From: Hsuehochloa calcarea
Lineage: Eukaryota; Streptophyta; Magnoliopsida; Poales; Poaceae
DNA: 64,000 bases
Direction of reading: 5' to 3'
NCBI GenBank assembly: GCA_036346395.1
Contig: JAYEVG010000047.1
Span: 310,001 to 374,000, forward strand
Notes under the pieces: generated by a model
Databases searched by the model: none
What the model was told of the DNA's origin: nothing
The model's input: the letters and a program-made list of their open reading frames with translations, nothing else
Made by a program: the position numbers and the translations under genes
In this document: one piece after another, positions 46,198 through 59,106 of the stretch
Layout of the letters: each line of letters starts with the position of its first letter
Numbering within the stretch: position 1 is the stretch's first letter

Positions 46198-49100
46198 CTC
46201 CTCCTCTCTCTTTTCTTCCCGGGCGGCCTGCCCGACCATCTCCAGCCCAGCCCACCTCCCGGCCCAATCCTCCGCCACCCACCCTGGCTGGCCTTCCTTC
46301 CTCGCCAACCTCGGGCCGGCTGCGCCGGTTCCCCTCTCGCCCCCCTCTCTCCCCTGCGCCCGCCCCTCTCCTCTCTCCTCTCTCCTCCTCCCCTGCGCTC
46401 AGCACAGACGTGCCTCCCAAGCACCGCCTCTCCCGCCGGCCGCCCGCCGCTGCCGCCCTCTGCTCCTCACTGGGAGCACGCGCGCCAGATCGCCGCGTGC
46501 AGCGCGTTGCTCTGCCACCTCTCCTCCTTGCACCGCGCGCGGCACGGTCGCCTCCCCGTGCGCGTGCCCGGGCCCCTCCTTCCCCTTCCCCGTTGACTAT
46601 AAAGCCGCGCGCCCCCTCTTCTCCCTCTTTCCTCCACTTCTTCCTCCTCTCGTCAATTTGCGCCGCGCTGCCTCCTCCGCCGCTCTTTTCTTCCACCGCC
46701 CCTCCCCCTCTGCGGCGTCCCGCCGCTCTGGTAAGTCCCCGGCCCAGCCGAGCCTACCGTCGTCATCCCCTCGCCGCCAGCAAACTTCCCAGCCCCTCAA
46801 TTGTCCCTCCCCGCCGCCGCCGATCTCACTTCTCTCCCACCTCCGGTCATCGTCGCCGGGCTTCCTCACACGCTCTCCGCCCCGGCCGACCCCACCATCG
46901 GACTCCCCTCGCCGCCACGCAACTCAGGAGCCCCTCGGCCGCCGCCCCTACGTCGGCGCTTCGCTGGCGCTGTCGTCGCCTGAGAAAACGCCGCCGACTT
47001 TTCCACCGCCGTGTCAGCTCCTCCCCGGCGCCGCCGTCGCCGCCATCGCCGTCTCCCGGGGACCCTGTTTCGCCGCCTCTTCGGTTGCCTCGCCCTCTCC
47101 CTTTCCAGTGCTGCCTTCACCGCCGCGTGCGTCGCCCCTCCTCTGTTTCCCTCTGTCCCCCCGAGCCTCTCTCTCTCTCTCTCTCTCCCTCCCTCTCTTA
47201 TCTCTCTCGCGTTCTCTCTCTACCCGGTGGGTCCAGCACTGTGCCGTGGACCGAGCTCGTGCACCCGTGCACATTCGCGTTTACTATGCTGTGAACCCAG
47301 TCCACTGTTCCGTGCACCACGCCTCCACCGACGTGGCCGCCCATGTGGCGCCATGTCAGCGCCATGTCGATAGAATTGCCCACGTGGTAGCCTATTCGGC
47401 GCCACATGGCGGCTGACGTGCAAATCCCGAATTCCCTTTAGAAATTTAATTCCGAAAATTCAAAAAAATGATTTTCTATCATTTTATGTGATTTCAATCT
47501 TTCGGAGGCCATAACTTCTTCATCCGAACTCCGATTTTGGTAATCCAAATTTATAAATCCATCTAAAATCGAGCACTTTATTTTGGTTCTTGTTTTGTAA
47601 TATTTTGGAGTTCATTTGGTGTTGTTTTATTTATTTTTCCTCTTTTCACATGTGTAGATTCCAGCGTTTCGAAAGAATTCTTCGACCAGGCAACCGAAGA
47701 CCCACAACTCTTCAACGAAGGCAAGTCGTAGACCTTTGACCATGTTGTACCCATTTTGCAAAAGTATATTATTTTAAATTAACATGCATGGTTAGTTTTA
47801 TAAAAATGGTTTTGGGAGTAGATAATTACCTAATTGTCATTATGCCTCCTTGATAAATTGAGAATGAAATGTCCCCTTGAATGACATAAATCCTTGGACA
47901 CCATAGAATGGTTAATCATTAGTTGGAAAAATTTGTATTACCAACATGAGCACGTTTATTGCTTAGACATGCTTTAGTTATCCGTTGGGACTCACGATCA
48001 CATGCTCAAAGAATGAATGAACTTGACTAATGAAATTATGGAACTGTGGTGTGAGGCCACTATTATTAAAAGATGTTGTATCATGGCAGGGATTGTCATT
48101 TGGTCGGGATGAACCAAAAATGATTTCTGCTCGGGTGGGTGATCGTGTAGTAAAGGGGGTGCGTGAGGCACATTGGGATGTCGTAGTCTCGCCTGAGCAG
48201 CCATTGATCTGGGTTTTACCGTGCAACCACAAGTCCAGTACGGGATGGACCTGGCCAACTAATTAGGAAAGTTTTGAGTCAGTTCTGTTTGAGTTGATTA
48301 TTGGTGCAAGGGGGCGTGAGGGCGAAACCTTAGCGAGAAGAACCGAGTCAAAACGGAACTTTGTAAAGGCCTTATCACGTGCTCTAGACTGCTTACCTAA
48401 GAAAGTGAGCGGTGGTATCGACGGATGCCAAATAAACTAGAGAAGTCGTGTCTTGTGGGTAAAGCTGTACAACCTCTGTAGAGTGTCAAAAATCTATTCG
48501 AATAGTCGTGTCCCCGGTTATGGACATGCCCGGTGATTTCACACAAAGGGTAGAGTTTTTAAAAAAGTGGGATTGGTTCGATGGTTTCGTTTGGTTGGAA
48601 TGGTTGGGAATGGTTGGGATTAATTATGTATTAATCGTTCAAACAATACTTTGCAATCTACTTACTGTATTTACTGTCAAAACTGGCTTTCTGCAAATTA
48701 ACCATAAAGCCATCCTTGTTCAAGCCTTGCATGAATAATATGTGCATACATTTCCCTGCGACTTGCTGAGAACTTTTTGTACTCATGGATATACGCCATT
48801 TGTTGATAAGTCACAGCAGAAGAACCAGGAGTCGCTGAGTACTACGAAGAAGGCTACTTTGAAGACTTCGCGAACTAGGTCGCGTTCTCCACTCGATTGC
48901 ATGTGGGCAAGTCGATTGGCCTCCACGTTCTTATTGGATTTCCGTTGCAAGATACTATGTTGATGTTAAGCCCAGCGTGCCAACTTTTATAAGAACTTGA
49001 CCATAAGGTCCTTTTGCTGTTAATTAATATTACTTTGTCTACTTTATTAGCTTCGTTTGTTTTATGGATATGATAACATCATTGTTGCAACTGTGCGAGC

Positions 49101-51511
49101 TAGCTACTGATCATGGGACTAGCTCAGAATGCACAGAGGGTCACGGGGTTGTATACCTCAGGGCGCCGACATCCTGTTGTCCCGAGCCTCTCTCGGTGAT
49201 CCTTGCATCGCCGCCAAGCCGAAGGTCATCTCCAATCTCCTCGGGCGTCACTCCTTCACTGATGTCACCGCAGCTGTGGATCTCACTGCCGTGAAAGTCG
49301 CCGCTGCCGACGAACCGCTGCCGCCCCCAACGAGCCACCACCGCCCAGAGATTCGCCTCTTCCTCGATAACTCATTTTGCTACCGCCCATTGCCGACGCC
49401 ACCGAGTCTTGCCGCCAACCATCTCCTTTGCTCCTCTAGGTTTTGTTGCCTCCTTGTACCACCATGGCGACCATGTCACCGCCAAGTCGCGCCACCTCAT
49501 CATCTTTGCTTGTGTGTCGTCTCCATCAGCGCACACGTGGTACTCCCACCCCTAAAGCAAATCCGAGCTTCGGTGAACTCAATCCACGGTGCACCAAGTC
49601 GCTAACGCGTGGGTCCCACATGTCAGGAGATTTTCTAATTCTTTTTCTTTCGGCCGAAATTCCTCACGACGCCGTAAATCCCTTTTCTTTAGAAAATAAT
49701 TCAAGAATTCGAAATTTCGATTTTCATTATTTCATGTGATTTCAAACTTCCAAAGCCTATATCTTTTGCATCAGAACTCGATTAAGTCCACCCAAATTTC
49801 TAAATTTATCTAAATTCGAGATCTATTTATCTAAAAATTTATTTAATTTTTGGAGTTTTTTATCTCTATTTTGTATTTATTTAGTTTATTTAGTTTGTTT
49901 GCAAGCGAGACGCTGCTACTTGAGCAATTTTGAACAAGGAGAAGTACACCAAGATCAAGACCAATACCAGGATCTATTCTAAGAAAAGCTATAGTAATTT
50001 GATCATATTGAACCTATGATTTCAAAAGTATATTGTTTTATACAATTGTATGATATCCTTATATCAATTGTTTGGGATTAGTTATTACCGTTGTCATTAT
50101 GTCTCCATTGATTATTTGAATACCATGAATCCTTTGTCACCCTAGCATGGATAATTTTAGTTGGACATATTTGTATCACCAACATGGGTATCATATTAAT
50201 GCTTAGTCAAGCTTAGTTGCGATGGGATTTATCATCACATAGGTCATAATGATCAATCTTGACTTAACAAAATATGGAATCGTGGTGGTTAGTCACTGCT
50301 GTTGTTAACATTTATGTGCCATGACAGGGGATGTCATTGGTTTAGTTAAACAAAATAGCTTTCGCTCAAGCGAGTGGTCGGTGGATAGTGGGGGTGTGGT
50401 TAGCATGTTGTCGGTTTGTGGAAGGATCGCCTGAGTAACTTGTCAAGTACTTAATCTTGTTCGCCATTGAACTGGGTCTTAACCATACAACCACATATCT
50501 TGTATGGGCGGGATCTGGCCAATTGATTTGATTCTGTTTGGGTTGTGTTTAGCGCAAGAGGGGGCCAGGGAGGCGAAACCTTAGCGAGCAGAACTGAGTC
50601 AAAACAGGACTTTGTAAAGGCTTTATCACATGCTCTAGACTGCTTACCTATGGTAGTGAGTAGTGGTATCGACGGATACCAAACAAACTAGAGAACTCGT
50701 GTTATGTGGGAAAAGCTGTACAACCTCTCCAGAATGTAAAACTATTCGAATAGCTATGTTCGCGGTTATGGACGTGCTCGGGGATTTCACACGAGAGATA
50801 GAGTTTCTTATAAAATGTGTTGGAGTGTGAATGGAAAGTTCACTTGATGAATATAATGATTGTTCGGTGAACGGGTAATTCACTTGGTGGTTTGTGTCGA
50901 TTGGTGAATGAGGAATTCACTTATCATTGGTTTGGTTGGGAAGTGAATGGGTAGTTCACTGGTTGTTTCAAAGAAATTATTTAATTATTTAATATTCTTT
51001 TCAATTACACATTTCAATCTATTTATTGTAAATGCTGTTTTCTGCAAAATAACCATACAGCTAACCTTTGGCAAGCCTTACAAGAATACTATTTGCATAC
51101 ATTTCCCTACGGCCTGCTGAGTACTTTATGTACTCACGGCTTATGATTTTGTTGATCAGTTGAAGAATATTAAGCTGCACAAGAGTTCTTTCAGAAGGAG
51201 AACTATGAAGGTTTTCCGGATTAGAATGTGTTCTCCACTCGATTGCCTATGGGCATGTTGATTGGCCTTTCCAAGTTTTCCGTTCTGCTGCAAGAGTTTA
51301 TTTGTTTCTTTAGCCCTGCGTGGCAAGTTAAGTAAACATTGACCATAAGGTCCAATTATTATTATTATTTGTTATTTTGAGATCTTTTAGTTAAATCGAA
51401 TAAATAGATGGTATTTCATCACTGTTTTCTGTGTGAGCTAGCTACTAATCTGGGACTAGTTCAGAATACACAGAGGGTTCTTGAGATGTATTTTTGGGTC
51501 CCGACACCAAT

Positions 51512-52214
51512 GCAGTTCCATCCGCTAGGTTTCACTATAGATGATGGTTTCCTAATGCAATACAACCGCGCCTCCCTTTGGACCTCAGTCCTCCGGTTAG
51601 TTGTCAGCTAAGACCATAGTACACGCCACCCTCTATATCCCCCTTTTGCATCGTAATGGTTTCCTAATGTATTATAGTCGCACCACCCCGGAGTGCTTGT
51701 CCTCTATACTATAATACATGCCACATGAGCGGCATGATGAAAGCAACGCCGAGGCGAACAAATTAATCAGCCAAGTCGTACACATGGTAGACTTGTAGTT
51801 GTACTATTTTACATAAGAGGTCAATACCAGATTCGAACCTTAATTGACCTGGGCAGTACATCCACATACCCCACCGTCGTGCACCCAGCACAAGCCACTC
51901 TTTCCAGCCGCCCAAGTCGAAATCTATTTTTCAGGTTTTGTTTTGTTTTGAAAATAACCTTTAGTCCAACATACCAGCGAGGCTTCTAGCCTCGACATCC
52001 CCATATCATTTTCAATGGTTTTTAATGAATGTTGTCGGGCAACTTAATGCCCGCATGACAATGTATCTAAGCAAGGCTAAGCATGACACTTAAATACAAA
52101 CTTATTAACTAGTATGTTAATCATTAGGTGACAAGGATGCGGTCCAAATTCAAGGATTTGGATTTATACAAAATTATTATTAAGGCATTAACTATGAGCT
52201 AGACCAATATAGTT
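51512..52214 (-). mobile_element. Probable continuation of old LTR remnant F
   Basis: The stretch between LTR C and LTR G has no gene. It contains an internal near-repeat around gatggtttcctaatg and taatggtttcctaatg. By position it should continue F, but direct homology to the other LTRs is weak here. Confidence 0.35.
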
Positions 52215-55200
52215 GTATATGTTGGTGATGTGCCCTAGAGGTAATCATAGAGATGATTATATCACATCTATGTTTATGAGTTATTGAATAAATTTTATTA
52301 TGTTCTTTGAATGAATCACCAGTTATAAAGATTAACGAGTATGTGACTTGTTGGTGAAGCTCTTTTAACTTATGATGATGTCGTTCTAAATGGATCCCTG
52401 GTCAAAAGTCACTAGTCGAAACACTAGTGACTCTATCGACCAACACATTTATTGATTGATGATCATGTTTCACCGGTCATGGATTGTAACAGCCCAAAAT
52501 TTTAATTTCAGTTGAAAATAAAACATCAATAATTTTTGTGGATTTTCTGGAAATTTTAAAAGCTTTTCCCTAAAGTATATTAAGGCTAAAAGAATTTATG
52601 TGCAAAATCTATTACCAACTAAAAGTTGGAATTATTTTATTTAAGTCCAGAATGCCTCATAGAATTTCTGTGAATTTTCTCAAAATTTTTGGACTTCATT
52701 TACTATTTTCTAAAGTCTATTTGAATTTCTGGAATTAAATTAATTGAAAAAGAATTTAAAATTCTTCACTTTCAGATCTTGGGCGAAGCCCAAGACTTGT
52801 CGCTGCGTCTCGACCCACTTTCTCCCAGCGCTGAGTAATGCTTGCGCCGTCCGATCAAATCGGACGGTAGACATCAATCCTCTCGCTCTTTCTCCCTCTC
52901 TCTCTCGGGCTGTCGGGTGGGGCCCACAGCCTGGCGTCGTCTTCCCCGCCCCCTTCTTCTCCCCCGAGCGATCGTCGCCCCTGCCGCCATTAAAGCCTCA
53001 CTGGAGCTCATCAATCCCCGTGATTCCCTCCCTCTCTTTCCTCGCATTCACAGGCATTGATTCGCTGCTCACCCCGTGACTCATCACGGCCTTTACCCCT
53101 TCCATAACTCATTTATGCGCCGCCGCCTTCACCTCCGCAAACGGCCGCTGCCACCTCACCCACGATCTCCATCTCCCGGCCTCGCCCTCGCCCTATAAAA
53201 GGAAGCACCAGGTGTGCCTCTCCTCCCTCAAGCTTTGCCCCACTCCTCGCCTCCCTCGCCCCAATCGCCAGTGTTGGCTTTTCTCTCGCCGAGCCAGTGT
53301 GCTCACGCCTCTAGCGCCGCCATCGGTGAACCTCGGCCGCCTCGCCGCACTGCAAGCCGTCTCGACCATGAACTCAGTGCGCGCCTCGCGCCCTCGAACG
53401 TCGGGAGCACCTTCGCCATAACGACCAACCTCTCTGCCGCTCTCGCCGTCGCCGACCATCTTCCGGCCACGCCGCGCCGCCAGTAGCACCCTCGAACCGG
53501 CGTCCTCCCTCTATCATTGCACACTCACCGGAGCTCGCCGCCGCCGCTGTTCACGGCACCATTGGAACCCGGCGCCTCCCTCTCCCGGCCGGCGTGGTCA
53601 CCACCTCGGCGCCACCTCACTGCTGCGTGCGTGGCGCCTAAGTCGGCCAGCGTGGTCGCAAATAAGAAAGCGCCCAACTTCTGTTGCCCGCCGCCTTCAG
53701 ATTGCGTGCACCGAGTCCACTGTGGACTTGTGCTCATTGTGGACTCGATCCATCTTGTCGGGCCCACTTGTCGATCTCTTGCACGAAGATTGCTGACGTC
53801 GGTGGCGCAATAAATATATTTTCCTTTAGAAATTTAATTCGGGAAAATCGGAAATTACGATTTTAGGATTTAATTTAGGTTTTAAACTTCGAGAGCTCGT
53901 ATTTCTTCATACAAACTCCGATTTAGGTGATTCAAATTTCTAAATTTGTATAAAATCAAGATCTAGCTAACTAAACCAAAATTATTTAATTTGGAGTTAA
54001 TTTGAATTTTCATTTGAATTTATTTGTGTTCATTTGAATTCATTTGAATTTGGATTATTCTCGTATAGATTTTGGCGACTCAGGAGAGCTTGACCCTATT
54101 GAAGAAGTAGAATACCAGAATTTGAACAAGGCAAGTTACACCATTGACCATTTTGCCCCAATATTTAAAATTATTTAATTTACATTTTAAATTATTATTG
54201 CATGCATAATTGTATTTAATTATTTTAAATTCCTGTTTTAAATATTTAATTATTCCAATTCCTTTGTATAGCCAAATTTGATTATTGTATTATCAATTCC
54301 TTGTAACCTTAGTCAAATGAATTTAAAAATAAATATATGCATAGCAAATGCTCAGACCATGAAATATTTGACTTTGGGAGAATTTAGCCAAAATTTCATA
54401 AATTGATAAAAATCCTATGACATTGCTTTGTCATGGTGGACTTTTGCAAATGTCTTTGAAAATTATAAAAATAAAAGAAAATGGTTTGTACTTAGGCAAT
54501 CATGGACCGTTGGTGGGTGCGAGTTTATGCAGACTGTCTGTTAGGATCGAGACCGTGGTTTTCATTGAAAGTTGCCCAAGTAGATTAAGGACCGGCCTTT
54601 GAGCCGCATCTTGCAAAAGCTCCACCGTACTACCACATGTTCTGTATGGGCAGAACCAGGCTTAATAATTTGTATTATCTCAGTATTGTTTATGCCATTT
54701 TTGTTGTGTGGGTGTCGGTTAGACTTTATTCCCACTTAGCGCAAGAGGGGGTTTCCGGCAGGTGGTTAGCCTAATGGAAGTGAAACCTTAGCGGGCATAT
54801 TGGTATTGAGGTAATGCATTGGAAACGCCTTGTGATAATTGCCTAGTCACACGCCTAAGGAAGCGTGCATTGGCCGACATAACTGCAAATTATTTCGTGT
54901 GGGTAAAGTTGTACCACCTCTGCAGAGTGTAAATCTATTGAATAGCCGTGTCCACTGTTATGGACATCTTGAGCAAAGCCACTCTAAGTTAGATTTGTTT
55001 TGGTTTTAAAATAACTTTGAACATGATTTGAGGATGGTTAATCCTTGTGGTAAATTTGGGCGGGTAGCCTTGTGATAGGAGGGTATCCTTCACCATGTTT
55101 CATATGGAGGTTATCCACTATAAAATGATAAATTTTAAATCTGATTTTAGTTATGAAATGAAAATGTGCCTTGAAACTTAGTATAACTATTTAAACCAAA

Positions 55201-56962
55201 AATCTTTGATTTATGCAAATAAACCCTATAACCTTCCTTTGAATAACTTATGCATACATTCTAAATTACGTATTGGGTGTAATTTGCGAAGCACATTGTA
55301 GTGCTCACTCTTCTTTGAATATTATTATTCGGGAGAAGACTGCTATCCGAAGGTGAGGAGCGGGGCGATTAGGCGGCGACCTCCAGACGATTACTGTGGC
55401 GATCGTGTGGCATACCATTATTATTTGCTTAAGCTTAATGTTTTATTTGGCCTCGCCCCCGTTGTAATAAACTCTATGCTTATTAAATATACACGCTGGA
55501 TATGTTTGTGATAACATTTTTGTGACTGTGTACACTGGAAATCCTGGACTAGTGTATGAACACAGAGAATTCGAGATCCTTCGTTCCCAGGTTCGACATG
55601 GATATAGGATATCGAATCAATAATGTGAACATATGTTAAAGAACATGGTGTTGGATTGACCCAAACATGGTGTTGGATTGACCCACCTTGAGACACTGCT
55701 GAGATTGTTATGATTTCATGTGTCATCAGTTGGTCTCAAGCAATGATGATGTGTAATTCTTAGACCTGGAATTAGCATGGTTTCCTACATGTGTAAGAGT
55801 ATACTTTGGGGTTGCCAAAGGCTACTCCGTAACTGGGTAGTCATAAACGTAGCTTTCAAGTGTGCTAAGAAACATGCAGACGAATATGACTGGTCGGATA
55901 TGGGATTTGCCCCTCCTAACATAACAGGAGAGATGTCTTTGGGTCCCTCGATGTGGTCGGATAAAGAAAGTGCATGGTCATACCACTGGTGGTCAAAGAG
56001 TTCGACCACATGAAGTTATCTGACACTCGATCGAGAAAGTATTGAACAGTCCATGGATGACATTATATCTTGCCTGGAGTTCAACTAGATATCGTAAGAC
56101 AAAGGGATAATACTCGAGCTGGTCGTTCAGTTCAATCAAATACGGACTAGTCGTATGGATATACGAGAAGGTCGTAGGCTGGTCGCATATGATCTCTAAG
56201 AGGTCGATACCAAATATGAACTAGTCGTAGGCTGTTCAAAACTAGACGTAGGGAGTTACGAACTGGTTGAGACCAAATAGGATCTGATCGTAGATCATAT
56301 TGCATTAAGGTTTGTCCGATATAATTTGTGTGTGTTCGGGAATTGTTATGTCCTACTTGGTACCACTGACGACTCATGGTCGAAAAAGGTTTCTGAGTCA
56401 CGACCAAACTACACATGAACCTACATGGTCACACACTTAACAGGTTGGAACAAACCAGTATGGATACGATTAAATCAAGCGTGTTGGATAGGATGCATCA
56501 CGGGCACTATATAAAGAAATCCTTAAGGCTACAGGGAAGATATACGTAATAGAGGAGACACACGAGAAGAGTTGACATGAGTTGCTCCAAACCCTAGTTG
56601 TCATCTTCTTGAGAGAGCCTTCCCGTACAACTTGGTGCTAGCACACCGTCATACGGTATTCCTGCCCTGAACGTATGGATACCGTAGAGGCGCTACTGCG
56701 GTTGTTGTTTCAATCTGTGACATTGCAAGGAAAGCGATCGGTTGCTGGAGGAGACGATCGGTGACGACTACGCTGGAAGATCGACTGCGAGGACGATCGA
56801 CAACATTGCACGATCAACTACGACCACTACTTCGACGCGCTCTTCGTTGGACTAGGCTACTCCAACTCTTCTTCTACTGCATTGCGCGTCTGACGGTAAT
56901 GATCTATGATCTCTTGCTTGCATGGTATCCTGGTGGTAGCCTACCTGTATCCATACAGTATA
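52215..56962 (+). mobile_element. RIRE1-like Copia solo LTR G, split by solo LTR D
   Basis: The pieces 52220-52484 and 55604-56957 begin TGTTGGTGATGTGCCCTAGA, the start known from RIRE1/BARE-type Copia LTRs, and end TATCCATACA. They total about 1.62 kb. A perfect gtata duplication flanks them at 52215-52219 and 56958-56962. No internal domain or partner LTR exists. A short tandem copy of acatggtgttggattgaccc occurs at 55643 and 55665. Confidence 0.82.
52480..55603 (+). mobile_element. Solo LTR D (Gypsy-type) with tggat duplication
   Basis: The insert 52485-55598 begins TGTAACAGCCC and ends CCCAGGTTCGACA. It is flanked by tggat at 52480-52484 and 55599-55603. It is 3114 bp long, with a GC-rich block at 52800-53810, and has the same block order as LTRs B and C. 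Open frames in the GC-rich block are low complexity. Confidence 0.88.
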
Positions 56963-57340
56963 AATCATAGCAATGCAATTTTATAATTTAAAACCATATA
57001 ATTGTAAAAACTAGGTGCAATATGACCAAAGTATTGACTCGCCTTGGTTGAGGTACTACTGTTCTTGCTCCTAGTCTGGTAGAAGGTCTTCTGGAGCTTC
57101 AGACTCTATACACGCAAAAGTTAACCAAAAATTCAAATAAGCACATATGAATTCAGATTGCATTCAAAAATCCAAATAAACTCCAAATTGGAGTGTCTTC
57201 GGTTTAGTTGAGCAGATTTAGTTAGTTTCTGTTTTCATTACCGAATTCGGTGTTGGACATAGAATCCGAGTAGATAAAGTAAGTTGTTTCCGAGACAATT
57301 GCTAGTCCGTATACGGTACTTGGTTTCGAGTACTGTTCAT
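56963..57340 (-). mobile_element. Probable third part of LTR remnant F
   Basis: The phrase gaccaaagtattgactcgccttgg parallels gatcaaaggtataacttgccttgg of LTR A (near 12430), in the same orientation. This supports reading the flanks of LTR G as one old LTR. Confidence 0.4.
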
Positions 57341-57990
57341 TGTTTCGACTACCTGGTTGGATAGGTTTCAACTACTTGGTCGGAAGGGGTTTCGAGTATT
57401 GTTCATCATTTCGAGTACAGTTCATCGTTTCGACTACTTGGTCGGAAGGGTTTTCAACTACCTAGTCGAAAGGGGTTTCAAGTACTGTTCATCGTTTCAA
57501 GTATTGTTCATTGCTTCGACTGCCTGGTCGGAAGGGCTTTCGACTACCTGATCAGAAGGAATTTCAACTATCTGGTTGGAAAGGGTCTCGACTACCTGGT
57601 CAAAAGGGGTTTCGACTATCTGGTCGGAAGGGGTTTCACTACATGGTCGAAAGAGGTTTCGACGACATAGTCGAATCTCTTTCGACCACAAGGTCGGAAG
57701 GGGAAGGGGTTTCGACTACATGGTCGGAAGGGGTTTCGACCATCTGGTCAGAAGGAGTTTCGACCATCTGGTCTGAATGGATTTCGATTACATGGTCAAA
57801 AGGAGTCTCGACCATCTAGTCGAAAGGAAGTTCGACCACATTCCAGGCGGAAGAAGGTTCGACTACTAGAGGTTCGACTACATTCCAGGCGGAAGGATGT
57901 GCGACTACCTGGTCGAAAGGAGGTCCGACTACATTCCAAGCGAAGGAGGTTCGACCACCTAGTGGTTTGACTGCAATTTGGGTCTACAAC
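57340..57990. repeat. 24-bp minisatellite
   Basis: More than twenty imperfect copies of a 24-bp unit close to ttcgactacctggtcggaag plus gggt follow each other, some mixed with a gtactgttcatcg variant on the left and an attccaggcgga variant on the right. Many copies contain the palindrome gaccatctggtc. Because 24 is a multiple of three, open frames on both strands are by-products. Confidence 0.9.
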
Positions 57991-58019
57991 ACATTCGTTG
58001 TTCCAACAATGCTTCCGCG

Positions 58020-58500
58020 CAACTAGAGTGAACATGAGCATCTAGTGGCCACTAGGAACATACCAATATGACGAGAGGAATGAGCTAGCGGAGATGGTTT
58101 AGCGGCGGTGGTCGGCGATGGTGGGAGAAGCTCAGCGGCGGTGATGGCCGTCTCGGTGGGAGGCAACCGCACGCATCTTGGCTCTATGCTACACCTCCAT
58201 TCAACTTCACCAGCTCCCACACGATATTCGTGCAGGTGATCCCCTCGATCACAAGTTTCTTTGTCATTGCCTCCATGACGAACCCCCTCCGGATGTAGTT
58301 TCGAAGCTCGTGAATATTCATCGCATCGAGCCCCTCTGCCTGGACTACCTTGTACTGGCATCTCGACAGCTCCGCCACGTACAAGCCCATTGCTATAAAA
58401 CACTACCAAGTCTTGCATATTTGAAATTACCTAAAGCAACAACCCAATTTACACTGTGCAATATAACAAACAGTGCATGTAAGCAGTAACAACTCGATTC
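58020..58500 (-). other. Possible gene fragment, unrecognised
   Basis: On the minus strand a 68-codon frame (58390-58184) has balanced, protein-like composition with HELRNYIRRGFVMEAM, then stops. A 61-codon frame (58578-58393) precedes it. I do not recognise a family. It could be a captured exon or part of an LTR. Confidence 0.25.
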
Positions 58501-59106
58501 TTTGCACACAAGACATCTAAGTATACCACCTTGCCTTGTCTTTGCTTTGCTTGTAGGTAAACATTCAACATGATTCACTTCTTACTTGGAAGACCATGTT
58601 CCAAACTATATAGGGAAGGTACCAATACTATGATAAAATTTTATGTTTTGATTTGGCTAAATTGTATTGTACATATTGTTTACTGTTTTCCTTTATTTTA
58701 ACATTTCCATATAAATGTAAAAGTAAGCAATGTCTCTGTTGTGCCATTTTGCACATTGTGCCCATATCTTGTCTGATGATTGATCCTCTAATTCTGCAGA
58801 TGATTAGTTCAGCAGGATGACATCTCTGTATATTGTTCTAGATAAAGATCCCTTGCTTATTGTCTTCATTGGCTTGTAAATCATGAAACACCAACTTGTT
58901 TCTCTGTATACAATTTAACTACCTACCAATAAATTACTTACGAGTAATTAGTTACCACTAACTAACTACAAATCATTAAATACCAATAAATTAATTATGA
59001 TCACATATATTCAACCACTTAATTTTTACTAATGTAATCAACACTACTCAACTAGGCCACAAAAAATATGTATGATTAATATAACAACGACTAATTCATT
59101 ACGACC
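58501..59106. other. AT-rich intergenic sequence
   Basis: Nothing recognisable apart from loosely repeated aactaactac and aattacttac words, which recur at 62160-62210 on the other side of the LTR element. This suggests that element is inserted in one AT-rich stretch. Confidence 0.4.

Larger units (their letters stand above)
35173..46202 (-). mobile_element. Copia LTR retrotransposon, full length, minus orientation
   Basis: Two LTRs of about 1.6 kb (35178-36794 and 44579-46197) flank an internal region with gag, protease, integrase, reverse transcriptase and RNase H in Copia order on the minus strand. A perfect ctcct duplication lies at 35173-35177 and 46198-46202. A polypurine tract (minus reading catcaagggggagat) abuts 36794. 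A primer site close to the initiator-Met tRNA match (tggtatcgagcgg) abuts 44579. It inserted into solo LTR B and is the youngest layer of this stack. Confidence 0.92.
34870..49176 (+). mobile_element. Solo LTR B (Gypsy-type), split by a Copia element
   Basis: Pieces 34875-35177 and 46203-49171 begin TGTAGCGTCCCG and end GGGCGCCGACA, in total about 3.27 kb. A perfect tcctg duplication flanks it at 34870-34874 and 49172-49176. The GC-rich block 46203-47420 has long open frames on both strands that are low-complexity Pro/Ser/Arg and read as shadows. The phrase ctattcgaatag followed by ggttatggacatgcccgg near 48490 is shared with LTRs A, C and D. Confidence 0.85.
33918..51511 (+). mobile_element. 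Solo LTR C (Gypsy-type), split by solo LTR B and a Copia element
   Basis: The outer pieces 33923-34874 and 49177-51506 begin TGTAACATCCC and end GGGTCCCGACA and add up to about 3.28 kb, the size of the related solo LTRs. The flanks ccaac (33918-33922) and ccaat (51507-51511) fit a duplication with one change. The inserted LTR B is bracketed by tcctg. Confidence 0.75.

Noticed and set aside
46148..47416. Very long open frames on both strands (up to 422 codons)
   Set aside because: They lie in the GC-rich leader block of solo LTR B, overlap in several frames, and are low-complexity Pro/Ser/Arg without domains.
57511..57819. Repetitive protein-like frame (TTWSEGVS repeats)
   Set aside because: A by-product of the 24-bp minisatellite, whose period is a multiple of three; both strands are open.
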